Shown here piece by piece: positions 23,701 through 36,000 of a DNA stretch of 64,000 bases. Position numbers and translations under genes: made by a program. The notes under the pieces were generated by a model. The model was given only the letters and a program-made list of their open reading frames with translations, did no database searches and was not told the DNA's origin. Numbering within the stretch: position 1 is the stretch's first letter; each line of letters begins with the position of its first letter. This stretch comes from Setaria digitata (taxonomy: Eukaryota > Nematoda > Chromadorea > Rhabditida > Setariidae), in assembly GCA_003640385.1 (NCBI GenBank), contig RCAB01000083.1, forward strand, positions 1 through 64,000, read 5' to 3'.

Positions 23701-26700
23701 TTTAATTGGTAGATTAAATATATTTAATTGGTTGATTTCAAGATAAATAATGTTTGGCCATCGTGCAAGCAACAGGCTTGAAGCAGAAAAAACGAGTCTA
23801 GGATGGAATAAACAAACTTCCATCAAACCATTGGTAGGCTACATTCGGAATCTTAGAAAAATCAATTCAATGCCTAATACTGGAATAAAAGTCCATTTGT
23901 AATATTTTCGGGAAAGTCGAGAAAATCTGGATAATCGTGGAAATTCTCATCAATTGACCGAATTATTTTAAGCAACCTAATCATCAAATAGAGCAGCGGT
24001 CTTTTTAAGTGCGATCAATCAAAGTTCCTACATTAAAGCAGCTGTCAAATTAATTCCCGATGAAGCATTAGATAAAGAAATTAGGTCAATGAAGCTTTAA
24101 TATTTATAGGTATCAGTATGTGTGGTTCTACGTCAATTTCTATCTTTAGAATCCGTCGTAATAAAAGAGAAAGATTTGTGAGGGAATGGACAGAATCTAT
24201 GAACAAAAAACAATAAAAAAAAACGTATTTTTGAAATAACAATTCGTCATTCTTCTTTCTAAGCGTTGTAATGGATTTAAATGTCAGTGAATACTTTTTT
24301 ATAACTGCTTATTGTTTATGTAATATTTACTCTTCAGTTAAGAAATACCAAGATTTATAAAGAAAATGATTAAAAAATTACAAGCATTTAACAAAATATG
24401 TTTCAAAATTTCTCTGATAAAAACTGATTGTTTAATATATTAATGTGAAAATCAATAAAGATCCATCTTGCTGCTTTTTACACTTCCCAGATTTTAGCAA
24501 ACAGTAGCCATGAAAACGTGAATCGAAACTGTCAGTCAAAAAAAGAAAAGTATTTTCTTAAAAAGAATGAGACAGAGGTAAAATGTATGACACGCTTAAG
24601 TATTTCCTTTTACCGATCATTCTCAAGTTTATAATTTTAAACTTTATTCATCTTTTAGTATTGTTTAATTTGGTTCCTTTGTAACTTGGTTTTATTTGGT
24701 TCCGCTATCTCGGCTAATTGTAAACTGGATTTTTCTGTTTCCACAGCAAATTATAACAATATTCCCGAGAGATATTAGTGGTATCACTACTGACAGCTAT
24801 AACAACATCAACCAAAAAACAATAATATTTTCGTTTGTTGCTAGTTACCAGCTTCTATATCAGATGATTTATTGCTAGTACAAAATACTTCCAGAAATTT
24901 TCAAATGAAATAGACGGCAACAAATATTCAACCATTCCAAACCTGCATTTGTGCTTAAGAAGAAAAACTTACGTATTGCATCGGTGCTCTTGAAGTTGCT
25001 TTGCTTTCTCTGGATCAATTATAAAGTACTTATATTTCACATAGTTTGAATTCACACGGCTAATACGTAAACCATTACTACAACACCTCTGATGATATGT
25101 TTGAAAGCCGAAGCTCAGTGATAATTGTGCTGTTATGAATAATAGTTCAAAATTAGCAATTTGAAAGATTGAATTTAAAGGTCTAACATTGCGTGACTTG
25201 CATTTAAGACAAGAAATCAAGTCTATTTGAATGAGCAGAAAATCTGATTGTTTTATTTCTTTGCTCTTTACAATATGCATGCAAATTCTGCATACTAATT
25301 CAAATCTTTTGCTTACTTTTTTTTTGTAATTAAAAACTTTACATGAAGGAAAAGATGAGGAAAGCAAAGAGTAGAACTGATAGCCTTCGGCAAAAATATC
25401 TCCATGAACTATGCGATGAGAAGGAAGTAGCAATTTTCGAATGAGCCTTCAGCCTCATATTGAGGAAGGGAGCCGTCAATTTCCAAAAGTGGAATAATAT
25501 TCTAATATGAACTTACTGATAATTTAAAACTCTTGAACGCTCAGTATAAGATTTTAATTGCCAGTTCAAAGAAGTCCAAATACATTTAAAAGCTAAAAAT
25601 TTCTCCTTGACTGAAAAATAGATTTACATATGAAGTCAATGAATTGGCCAGGTGCAATGTATTTTAATGCTAAAATTAACCATAATTTGTACATTTCTCA
25701 GTAACCAAATAGTTCAGACAGATTTTCGTGAACAGTTTGTTTTAAATCTAGTCCTCTTAGCACTCTGTGTGATTCGATGAAAATTTCTCAAGAGAAAAAC
25801 AAACTGATGTGATATAATAATTGAAGCATAGTGATAGAGGCTATCAAGCTATAAAGTAGCATTATGAAAGAATGGAACTAAAAAAATGAAAGTTTACAGT
25901 TTCTAGTTAGCAGCTTGCCACACATAACTACAGCTTTATTTATCATTTCATAACATTTTTCTCTTCTTGTTAATTACCGATTTGAGTACCAATTCCAGAG
26001 CTCAGCTACAAAACAAGCTGAGATTTTGAGAAGAAAAGAAATTTACGAAGTTGATTACATATTACTTAGTTCATCAACTGCTGAGGAGGCCATGTCTGAA
26101 TTTGTGGCTAATATTCAAATAAACAAGGATGTTATAAAGCAATTTCGGTCAAGTATTGCTTCTTAGGGCTTCTCATATTAGGGACATAATACTAGCTTTT
26201 GATTTTTTTGAGAAGCACTGCAATTCAATTTAGTTTAAAAATTATTACTTCATATTGATTTGTACATGACACACCATCATGGAAAATGTCACCACATTCA
26301 TGGAAAATATCGAAACTATGTTGAACTTATTGTCCCCAAGAGGCGTATAAGACTTGATCAGAAATAAAAACCGCTTAGAAATTGATCGCTCGAATGTCGA
26401 ACAACTCTTTGCCAAACATAAAGAATCAATAGAAAGTCAGTCTTTTGGTCTTTGCCGAAAGTAAATCCAGAAACTGTCAAACATCTGAATAAGAATGTGA
26501 GGAAGAGGAAAGCAAAGGTAAAAGAAAGCGGTGAATCTTCAGTAAATAAATTCACAGATTAAAACATGGAAAATAATTTGAAGTGGGCTAGCTATTTGGG
26601 AGAAGCAGAAAAGGAAGAGGAAGAAGAAAATAGGAAGAAATGATGATAGAAAAGGAGTGAGGTTAGTGAGGAGTGAGACGAAGCAAGGGAAGATGAGAAA

Positions 26701-29404
26701 ATTTATAATATCCACAAAATTTAAAACTAACGAGATGAGGCGTCTTTGCAGATGGAAGAATTTGATGCACTGATCGGTTTGGCTGCTGGCATCAGCTGCT
26801 TTGAATCATCTGGTAAGTGATCTGAAGTAATAACTTCAATTGGTAATGTTGCTGAAGCATTTTTATTCTTTCACAGATTTAGATTAAATAAAAATGTCAG
26901 TCGTTTTGAAAATCCAAAATCAAATTGAAAATATTTCCAAACTTCCGTTTTTTCCGGTTTTCTAGGAAAAGAATTTAAATAAGTCAAAACTTCAAAATTT
27001 TAAAATTGAGTTGAAACAAATTCTTGAAAATTTCTGGCCAATTTCCAAGACAAAAATGAACTTCTAGTACTTAAGCTAAGCTAGGAGAAATATGCACATT
27101 AAAACTGTTATTCCATCATTCTATGCTAGAGTTAGTAAAATTATTGTTTTCAGATTTAAATGACAAATCCTGTTAATCAGATGTCTCACGAAAAAAGGTT
27201 CATTTCTCAGCCTAGACGTTTCTTTCCTCAGGATCTTTAAATGAAATTGTTTTATGAAGTATTCATTAAGGAATGGCTCATCCTGATCATAACTGAAATT
27301 TTTTAGTATTATATTATGAATTATTTCTATTCTGAAATTCTATAGTTCTAAATAAATGTAATGAGTGTGAATTCCGGAAGATGCAAAATGTTTTCAAAAA
27401 ATTTAATAAGAACATTTTAAACAAATTATTAAGAAATATTTCAGTATTCGAAATAAATTAAATCTCAGAATTCGATTTAACTTCTTAAAAAAAATTTAAT
27501 GTAACAAACCTCATGAATAAAATATTAATATGCTTACAGACTGAGGCTGAGATTTGCAACTGTAATTATGGACTTGAGATATAGAATGAGGCCTATTCAT
27601 GCATGCTTTGAAAATGTTATAAGAAATATTGGATTTTTTAGTTCGAGTTAATGAATAATACTTGCTGTTATACACTGCTACTACCAAATTACAATTAAAT
27701 ACATGAATGTCTAACATAGTGTTTTTGAAAGTTTGTTTTTTGAATAAAGGATGAGAGTAATTAAGAAAGTAACACCAATCGTACATATATATCACTGCTA
27801 TATCATCATCGCGAGTGATATCCGAAGCTGTTTTTCACTAATATAAAATGATCAATCCATTATTATCTGATCAGAAATTTTCAACCAGTGCTACTTAATA
27901 TTTTCCTGTTCTCAGCTTAGGACCGTCGCTCATGGCTTTACTTACATCATATTTTCCATTGCTTTTTATAGTGAATTCAGGAAATTGACAGCAAAAAATT
28001 TAACACTGATCATGGAACGCTTAAAAAAATAGTTGCAAAAAAAACTTAGAAAAAATTAATAAATTAATTAATTAAGTGATGATGTGCTTCTGAGACGAAA
28101 AACACTAAATAATTTTCTTTCCATTGAATTATACTTCACCTTTTACTTGAATTCTCCTGACAGGCCATCTGAAAAAATCGTTGTAAAACTTATTGGAAGA
28201 AGTGGCTAAATTGAGCAGTTACGCTTATTAGATTTATCTTCAAGACTAAATAAAATTTTTAGTTAAACTTACTGAGTTTGCTCTGAATAGGATGAGAATT
28301 AGGACAAATTTCAATTAATTTTGTTATCAAATCCATTTATAACCATTATTGTTTAGAATTCAAAATGCTTTATTATTTATAAAAAGTTGTTGAAAACTAT
28401 AGAATATTATAAATACTCTTTCGAAATGCATAATCTAATCAAACAGCTGTGATGTATTCATCAATTTTTGTATCATTTAACTAATATATTTGACGCAAGA
28501 AAATCATTTGTATATTGCGTAAGCATAATTAACAATTAAATTTTGTTGCAATTTAGTAAAAGCGAACTTTGTTTATCTATAAACATTGTTTTCCATTCAT
28601 TTTTATTTTCATAAATTCATCAGGATTAATTTGTATTTGACTTTATTTCTATCTCAGAGCTCTTTTCTCCTTTTACAAGCATATCTACGTAAAGCTAATT
28701 AATTAATTTCATATTTTATATAATATGCATATAAAATTTTCGAAAAGATTTTGTCTGTATGGAATTTTGAATTTAATTTCTCATTTTATGAATTCATGCA
28801 AAAATAAAAAGAAAAGTTCCAGTCGTCCGAAAATAATCTGAAATTCCTTAATTGCTTGTGTGAAAAAATTTGGCCAGTATTTGCATATAACTTTTAGCAT
28901 TTTTTTTTTCGGGTGGGGGGGGGGGGAAGATCAAAAATACATTATTTATAGCTTCTGAATTTTTACTTTGCAAAGTTTTCAGAAGTAGTTTGTTACGAAT
29001 TTATTTAATAACTTAAAAAAAACTAATTAAATGTTTTTCTCTTCACTTTTTCTTCAGGTCTTGTTGTCTTCCACTTATTTGAATTCAATAATTTAAATGA
29101 AATTGTAAATCATTTGAAATAATTTATTATTTGCTTTACTTATATAATAAAAAAGAAAATGATCAATAAATGTTGCTTTGTCTTGAAATCTCAATATCTA
29201 TCTCAAAAATATTTAAATTCTCTTTCCTGATCCATTAAAATGATGGCAAAAATAATAGAATAATATACCAGTGTATCTTCTGCGGTGAAATTTCTGCGGT
29301 GTAAGTTGAACTTTGTTTCGGCACCATTGCAAAATAAAGTAAATAGCAAAAATAAAAACCAATAAAAATGAAAATACAATGCACGAGGTTAATAATGTAT
29401 TCAT
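17789..29404 (-). CDS. Divergent synaptotagmin-like protein: TM anchor plus tandem C2 domains
   Basis: Membrane-anchored tandem-C2 protein, probably in vesicle trafficking. Exons on the minus strand, 5' to 3': 29404-29269, 25129-24973, 20075-19799, 19660-19499, 19336-19187, 18908-18780, 18676-18556, 18256-18085, 17942-17789. All phases agree and the total is 1458 bases (485 aa). The first exon gives a short lumenal end, one helix (about residues 7-28), then WCRNK and HRRRYT, the usual Cys/basic stop-transfer. C2A contains SEPYVKLCLLP and VYNFVRFTRHGLVG, where the calcium-ligand aspartates of loops 1 and 3 are lost. C2B keeps them: RPMDITGASDPYVK and MDWDRIGHDDLLG. So C2A is predicted calcium-independent and C2B competent. 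Between anchor and C2A lies a basic, Cys-containing region of about 170 residues that I do not recognise. Introns 1 and 2 exceed 4 kb. An alternative start at ATG 20104 would drop the anchor. Confidence 0.85.
25998..26813 (+). pseudogene. Decayed or uncertain coding remnant, plus strand
   Basis: Several coding-like pieces follow each other on the plus strand but are broken by stops and frame changes. 25998-26166 reads as a hydrophilic stretch with EVDYILLSSSTAEEAMSEF. About 26350-26460 contains NKNRLEIDRSNVEQLFAKHK, faintly like the start of a formin FH2 domain. 26457-26560 gives NPETVKHLNKN and a Lys-rich run ending in a stop, and 26567-26643 gives a Glu-rich run. Finally 26751-26812 has both a good acceptor (TTTGCAG) and a strong donor (GTAAGT) around MEEFDALIGLAAGISCFESS. 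It lies within the first intron of the minus-strand synaptotagmin-like gene. It could be a retrocopy relic, a decaying gene, or unrecognised exons with intron sequence between them. The formin resemblance is weak. Confidence 0.3.
28915..28926 (+). repeat. G12 homopolymer in AT-rich intron
   Basis: An uninterrupted run of twelve G, preceded by GGGT, in sequence that is otherwise about 70% AT. It may be a G-quadruplex-prone site or a place where homopolymer length was miscalled. It lies in the first intron of the synaptotagmin-like gene. Confidence 0.8.
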
Positions 29405-32400
29405 ATTTGGTTTCTTGTAAATCTTTCTGAGATTTCCACCGGAAAATACTAATTTTATATGATGGTATCACATTTATTTGCACCTGAAATATATTTTATA
29501 CGGAGAAATTTAGCTGAATTTGAAAAGAATCACGTCACTTCATTCCTGAAATATGTAAAAAACGTAAAATGTAAGGTAATAGACGCTGAGAATTGAAAGA
29601 ATCCGTAACAGTGCTTAGTAATTAAATAAGCATACAAAAATAAAACGAGTGGCAATTAATAATTATCATTTTGAATAGTTGTCTTTTTTAATTATTTAGA
29701 TATAACAAACAAATAACATTTTCTAGAAATCTTAATGCATTTGCAATATTCTAATAATTTTTCTCGTCGTGAAGATTAGTTGACAGAATTGATTTTGTTG
29801 TAAATTACTGAAATTTAACAAAGAATTTTTGGAAATTTTTAAAAAATTAAAAGGATGGTTTGTTTTTTTCTTCAAACTTTCATAGTCAGATCTGAAAAAA
29901 ATTTAATAGGCATCAGCAATGAATTCATTTTAAAATTTTTAAAACAAATGACATTTTGTCATTACTTATTGGTTTTTTCTTTCTTAAAAAAAAAAAAAAA
30001 ATTTAAACAGTTGTTAATTGGCGAATCGTTTTTGTTCAACAGTTGCTCAATTTACGATGAAAATAAACTTTAGAATGAGAATTCAAAAAGAAAATAAGGA
30101 ATACACTACAAAATTTCAGTCTTCTTCACCTCCTTCCGGTTTCCCTGAAGAGAGAAATACTTCGGTACTCTGATTGCTTATTTTCCTAAAATGAAAATAG
30201 ACACGAATTTTGTATCAATTATTAGTCAGATGACAACAGATAAGTTAATGCAAATAAAATTGAATTAGTAAAACTGTTTCTAATCAATTTCAGAAATCTA
30301 ACCTAATTTTAGTACGAAAATAACCACTTCCAGAACTACAAACTTTTTATACTTCAATTGTAGTTTATTTATTAGATAGAAATATAAATCGAATTTGAAA
30401 AAACATTTTTTTTTTCAAAGAAATGCTTCCCACACACATATTTTTAACTGTCAAAAGATCTTCGGTGAGATAAACAACATTAACTCTTATCATTGCTATA
30501 ATTATTCCACATTTCGCATATCATTCTAACACAGCATAAAAATACTTAACAGAAAATGAAACCTGAAATATTGAAATCAAATCACGTGGGCACTGTGTGT
30601 CGAAATACCGAATTAAGTTGAGTATAAATACTGTATTTGACTGGGGCACATATTTTGCGAACAAAATTAAGCTATTTTTCTCGGTTTTTTTTTTTTATAA
30701 AAGAAAGGAAGTGATTAATTTCAAATTAAAACGAAAATTCTGGAATTGGTTTTGAAGCAAATAACAGCTGAAAGTTTGTTTAATATATATCACAGTTACT
30801 TGAAATGCTACAAGTTAATAATATGGTTCATTAAAAATGTCCTCAAAGCTTGAAAGTATAAAACAGTGAAAAAAGAACGAATATTTTTAAAATCATCTGA
30901 AGTCTTTAAAAACATAAGCACCCTCTTATTCGGGTTGGAAATTACGGCTAAATTTATGGATTGGATATTTGCTAAAAGATTTTGCAGGCCATCGAGACTA
31001 CTAATGCTTGAAACTAAATTTTCTTAAAATGACAAGATGCCAAATTTGGTGTCATCAGGCTGTTTTGTCTTGGAATGTAAAAATACCACCGAAGAAAAAG
31101 GTAGTAAATTGACAGTTTGTAAAGAGCAATATTCTTTACAGACTTCTTCTGATCATTTTCTTCTTGCAAATTCCATCAACAGCACTAATTGAAACTGATT
31201 TATGGTCCAAATGAAACTAAATGTATAGTTTCATAACTTAATAATCGAAGAACAAACTATTCAATTCTGTTATTTATTAGAAAGATAATAACATTTAAAG
31301 TTTATAAATATAAAGATTTTTATTTCTTATGTATTTTTTTGTTATTTTAATATCAAATATTTCAAAAGAATTTTGAGAAAAAGCAAAGTGATAACAGTTT
31401 TGATGACAATCTATTCAATGTAAAAATGATACAGTGTACAGGCATAAATACTTTCTTTTCATTAAGCACTGTGAAAATATTAGTTGATTAGCATTAATTA
31501 AAGTCATTTAATAAGTAGAAATAACATGCACTTTTATAAATTATTAAATTATTATTTGTTCACAGTATTTTGGCAAAAGGTCCCTGAAGATAGAAAGATC
31601 AGTGGATCGAACACTCTTAATAGCACAGTCAAGTTGTTGTGGGAATGAGTAGTGATTTTCAGATGATTTAACATGCCTAGTTAAATGTCATGCTCCTATT
31701 ATCAAATTAATAAAATAAAGAAAGAAGTGAAACAAGTAGAACTTTCTCATTATTTCGATAGCATCCTGTGCAGAAGTAATCTATTAAATTTACATAAAAT
31801 ATGTTCACATCCAGCAGAAGCTTCGATAAACATTCATTAATAATTTTTGAATTTCTGCTTTTTCATTTTCTTTAACGATATTTTTCCAGCTGAAAAATAT
31901 GAAATTTGTCATAGAAACTATTACTATTATGTTATCGATCTTTCATTGCCTCATTTTAGTGCATTAATTTAATGCTTCACCTTTAAAGTCGTTCGTATTG
32001 CTAACTAATAGCTGTGGTCGAAAGCTAAATATGTAAGACGTGTGATGATGAAACTAAAAAATATTGACACAACGGAAAATGGGTCAATTAAGTCTGTCGA
32101 AGTAGAGCTTCGAATAAAATATTGAAATCGCAAATTAATACTAAATACTTTTGCTGGAACATTACTGTGTTACGTAAGGGTGAAAAGTATCAAAAAGAGG
32201 AGAGAAAAATGACGTTATCTGGATAGATTAGTAAAAGAAACGAGCAGATTAGCTTAGGAGTTCGAAAGATCCGAATTATTAATTTCATTTATTCAACCTT
32301 TTAACAAAATGAGAAGCTTGCATTCCACAGTGTTCTTTTCCCTAACATTCTGTTGTAACGAACTGACTTCAAAGCAAACATTGTAAACAACAAAGACATA

Positions 32401-32972
32401 TTAATGAAATTAAGGAAATTAATATCATGGTCTCAGCATCGAGTCCAAATATAGCATATCTTCAGAGGAAACCTCATCGCTCAAGATACTTGAAAGAATA
32501 ATTGAAGATATTCCGTCTACAACGAACAATAATTCAAATTTAAGAAATTCACGAATATATCTGCAGTGAAGTTAGTAACAGCAGCCTACAAGAATAATAT
32601 CCTGAAATAATATCCTCTGCACTTAGTGTATCACTCTTGATCAATCATTCTTAACTCTAATTTGCTAGATCAACTTAAAAAAGAGTAATAGGCAAAAACT
32701 TCAACGATAAGTATAATTAGTCATTCTCTTTGTGCATAAAAGTTTTACAACTGCATCACAAAGAAAGTTTTGCTATGCTAGTAATTAACATTATGAAAGT
32801 GTAAAAATATTCATTGCTTGCTAGCATAACTGAAGCCTTTTAGAAATCGATTCTGCTAGTTGCTTCCATCATAAAACATAACCTTAGTAAATTTATACCT
32901 AACAATAATAATAATAATAATNNNNNNNNNNNNNNNNNNNNNNNNNNNNNNNNNNNNNNNNNNNNNNNNNNN

Positions 32973-33004
<32 letters not shown>

Positions 33005-36000
33005 GTAATAATAAATAATATAGCAATAATAATACAGTTAATAAACTACTAAGGGAGATATTTTTGGTAATGTAAATGATTTGAGTTAAAATGTCAGAAA
33101 TAATGCACAGAGGCAAATGTTTTTCTTCATTATGTTCTTTTACATCTTGGTTACACACAAAAATTGAGTTAAAGATTCCCAAAATGCAGAAGTTCGGATG
33201 AACGATCGATCCCTTGCACAAATTACTGAATTTCAAATAAATTAAGACGCATTTTAAACACACGTTAATTCATAAATTCATTTAAAAAAAATCTTTCGAA
33301 AATATATGTTCACCTGATAAGTGAACAATTTGGATGCAAGTATAATTTAAAATAGGTGTTATTTATATATCTGAATTATTCTAATTTCTTGGGACATAAA
33401 ATGATGAGAAATGAGAATGAAAAACTTCGTTTAATTAGATATAACAATTGTACTCTACTCCCGTGTTGCATAAAGGGGATGGATTGTTGCTATGAAGAAT
33501 TACTATGAAGACATTATGAGTCGAGAAAAATGCTTTGTTACATGTGAGGCAGAGGACAACGGCTAATAAGTTTGAACTTCCATGGACAAAACTGGATTTG
33601 AAATTCATCTTGCTTAGTTTTATTAAGATTCTAACACGGATGACTGAGCTATCACATTGTGTTGTCGTTTCAAAATTTCAAGTTAACACGAAAATGATAT
33701 CTTCTTTGGTTTGAAATTTTAATATAATTATAGATTTTTTACATTTTGTCTAAATTAAAATTTTCTTGCCAACTAAGGTCAATGGATTTCTTACTCTTTT
33801 CTTATTTGAAATTTCATCATAGTCGTTTTATGAGGCTGAGGAACCATTCAACAACACAGCTTATAGTTTTTTGCTAAGGACTTATGTGATACTTTCTTGG
33901 TACGTAGAAAGCTTGACTCTGAAAGAGAGATAATGGAACAATTTTCTTTTTTTTGCAAATGATTGGACGGTTTGAATTTCATTTATCAAAATTTAGAAAA
34001 TGACGGAAATGATTTTTTTTTGCTGCTTTGGCATAAATCGACGTCCAAAGTGAACATAATAATTAAATGAATAGTTATTTGTGAACCAAATTGGTTTGGA
34101 TTTTCTTTAGCAGAAAATTATTACCCAAAATCAAACTAATATTGTATTGATTAAATGTAAAATCTCAATCTGTTTCCTGGTTTCAATTCATGAGTGGTAT
34201 TATATTTCAAGTTATCATTTTACACATCACATTTTAAATTAGGAAAAATTTGATCGAAACAAGAAAATCTTTTGACTTCGTTTGCGAAGTAGAAAGGCAT
34301 TTGAAATGCAAAATGATTTAAGACATTTTTGATTGGACAGTCGAAATTTAAAAAAGATTATTTCAAAGTAATTTCAAAAAACTGGTAAAATTTCGAGCAC
34401 TGAATCCTGCTGTTTGAAGGAAACACTTAATGATTTTTTTTAAAAACAGACATTGTTAAAAAATATTTAAATAATGGCCAATTTAAAAAGTAATGATTAT
34501 AAAAAGTGATAATTTACACTATTACTGTGGTTTGCTTAATCAAAAACGAAACATCTTCTATAATTTTAGTAATTTATTGCCCATTAATGCAATGGAAGTT
34601 AATTGGTTAAAATTAAACAGAGTTCTAGATAATTCAGTCAAATCACTTTTTTTTTTTGCAATGAAGTTCAATTTAGATTTAAAAGTTTGAAACCTGATTT
34701 TTCAGAAAAATTTATAGTATAACTTGGCAAACAAAAAAAGTGAAATAGAGTAAAGATTTAAACTAATTTATTAGATAGTTTCTAACATTTTTAGAAAAAT
34801 GAGAGGCACTTTATAGAAAAAAAGTAACGAAGTTGTTTTAGAACTAAATTATACATCCAAATTAAAATTTTTTTCTGTAATTCAATGAGATCATCCTACA
34901 CCGATAATTTTACTGTGAGAATTTTCTGAAATATAGCATCATTAGTTTCTATTTTCGAGTCAATTTAAATCCGAATTTTTATTTTAATTCAGCCTGAAAC
35001 AACTTCCTTTCTAGCATGCAATGCCCTTTTACTACAGCAAATAAAATGATAATATTGATTAAATGCTGAAAAGGAATAATTTTAAGCAGTTTCAAAACAG
35101 ACAGAGGATTAGGCTGAAAATAAAAGATTACTGGATTATCTTTATATTGGATTACTGAATTACAATTGTGTAAAAATAGAACAAAAAATTAATTTCAATA
35201 AAATTAATAAAATGGTAGTAACGAATGCTTTAGACATGTGTAGAGTGAGTGACAAGAAGGAAATACTCGTTGGCAATATCATATCTCACTCTGTTTACTT
35301 GAAGGAAAATAACAGATAAAATAGGGTGTCAATTAATTTTCTTGAACAAAAAAGTAACTCTGGTCAAGTAATATGTGAACACAATTGTCTTCTAAGTCTC
35401 AACAACCCAAAACGATTGGAAATTTGATCCTGAATCAATAAATTGCCGAGTATTTCATAGTTTTGGTACCAAAAAACTAAAAAAATAATGAAGACTTGCT
35501 CCTCATTGTTAATACTTTTAACTCTTTAAATAGCTCGACACAATCACCTTCATTATGCAAAACTGGCAGGTAGAGGAAGTTGGAAGAATCCTTTTACCTT
35601 TTCACTAATCTTTTTTTTTTTTTTTTTTAAAGCTGAAGTTTTCTCTACCAAAGCAGAAGCTATTTTCATTTAAATAAATATTTGTAACACTGTTGTATTA
35701 TCAATTTTAAAGGCACGGTTGATACTAATTTGCTGATAATTTTATGGATTTACAATAGTTTGCCGCTAAATTTGAGAGTAATTTCAATTTTTACTTCAGA
35801 GATTTGTCAGAGAATAGTAGTAATAAAGTCTCTTTTAATAACACTAAGTTTTTTGCTTTAGAGGTAATTTTTTTTTTTAGAATATTAAGAAAAAGGGAAT
35901 TATTGTGTACCAAAAGTAAAAAAATACTATGAAAAATTTTCATTTCCGTTTTAACCATTAATATGGAGTTTTAAGAATCGGAACAACAATAATTTTCAGT

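Noticed and set aside
32856..33263. 135-codon minus frame across the gap
   Set aside because: It runs through unknown bases and a TAA repeat, so it is an artefact.
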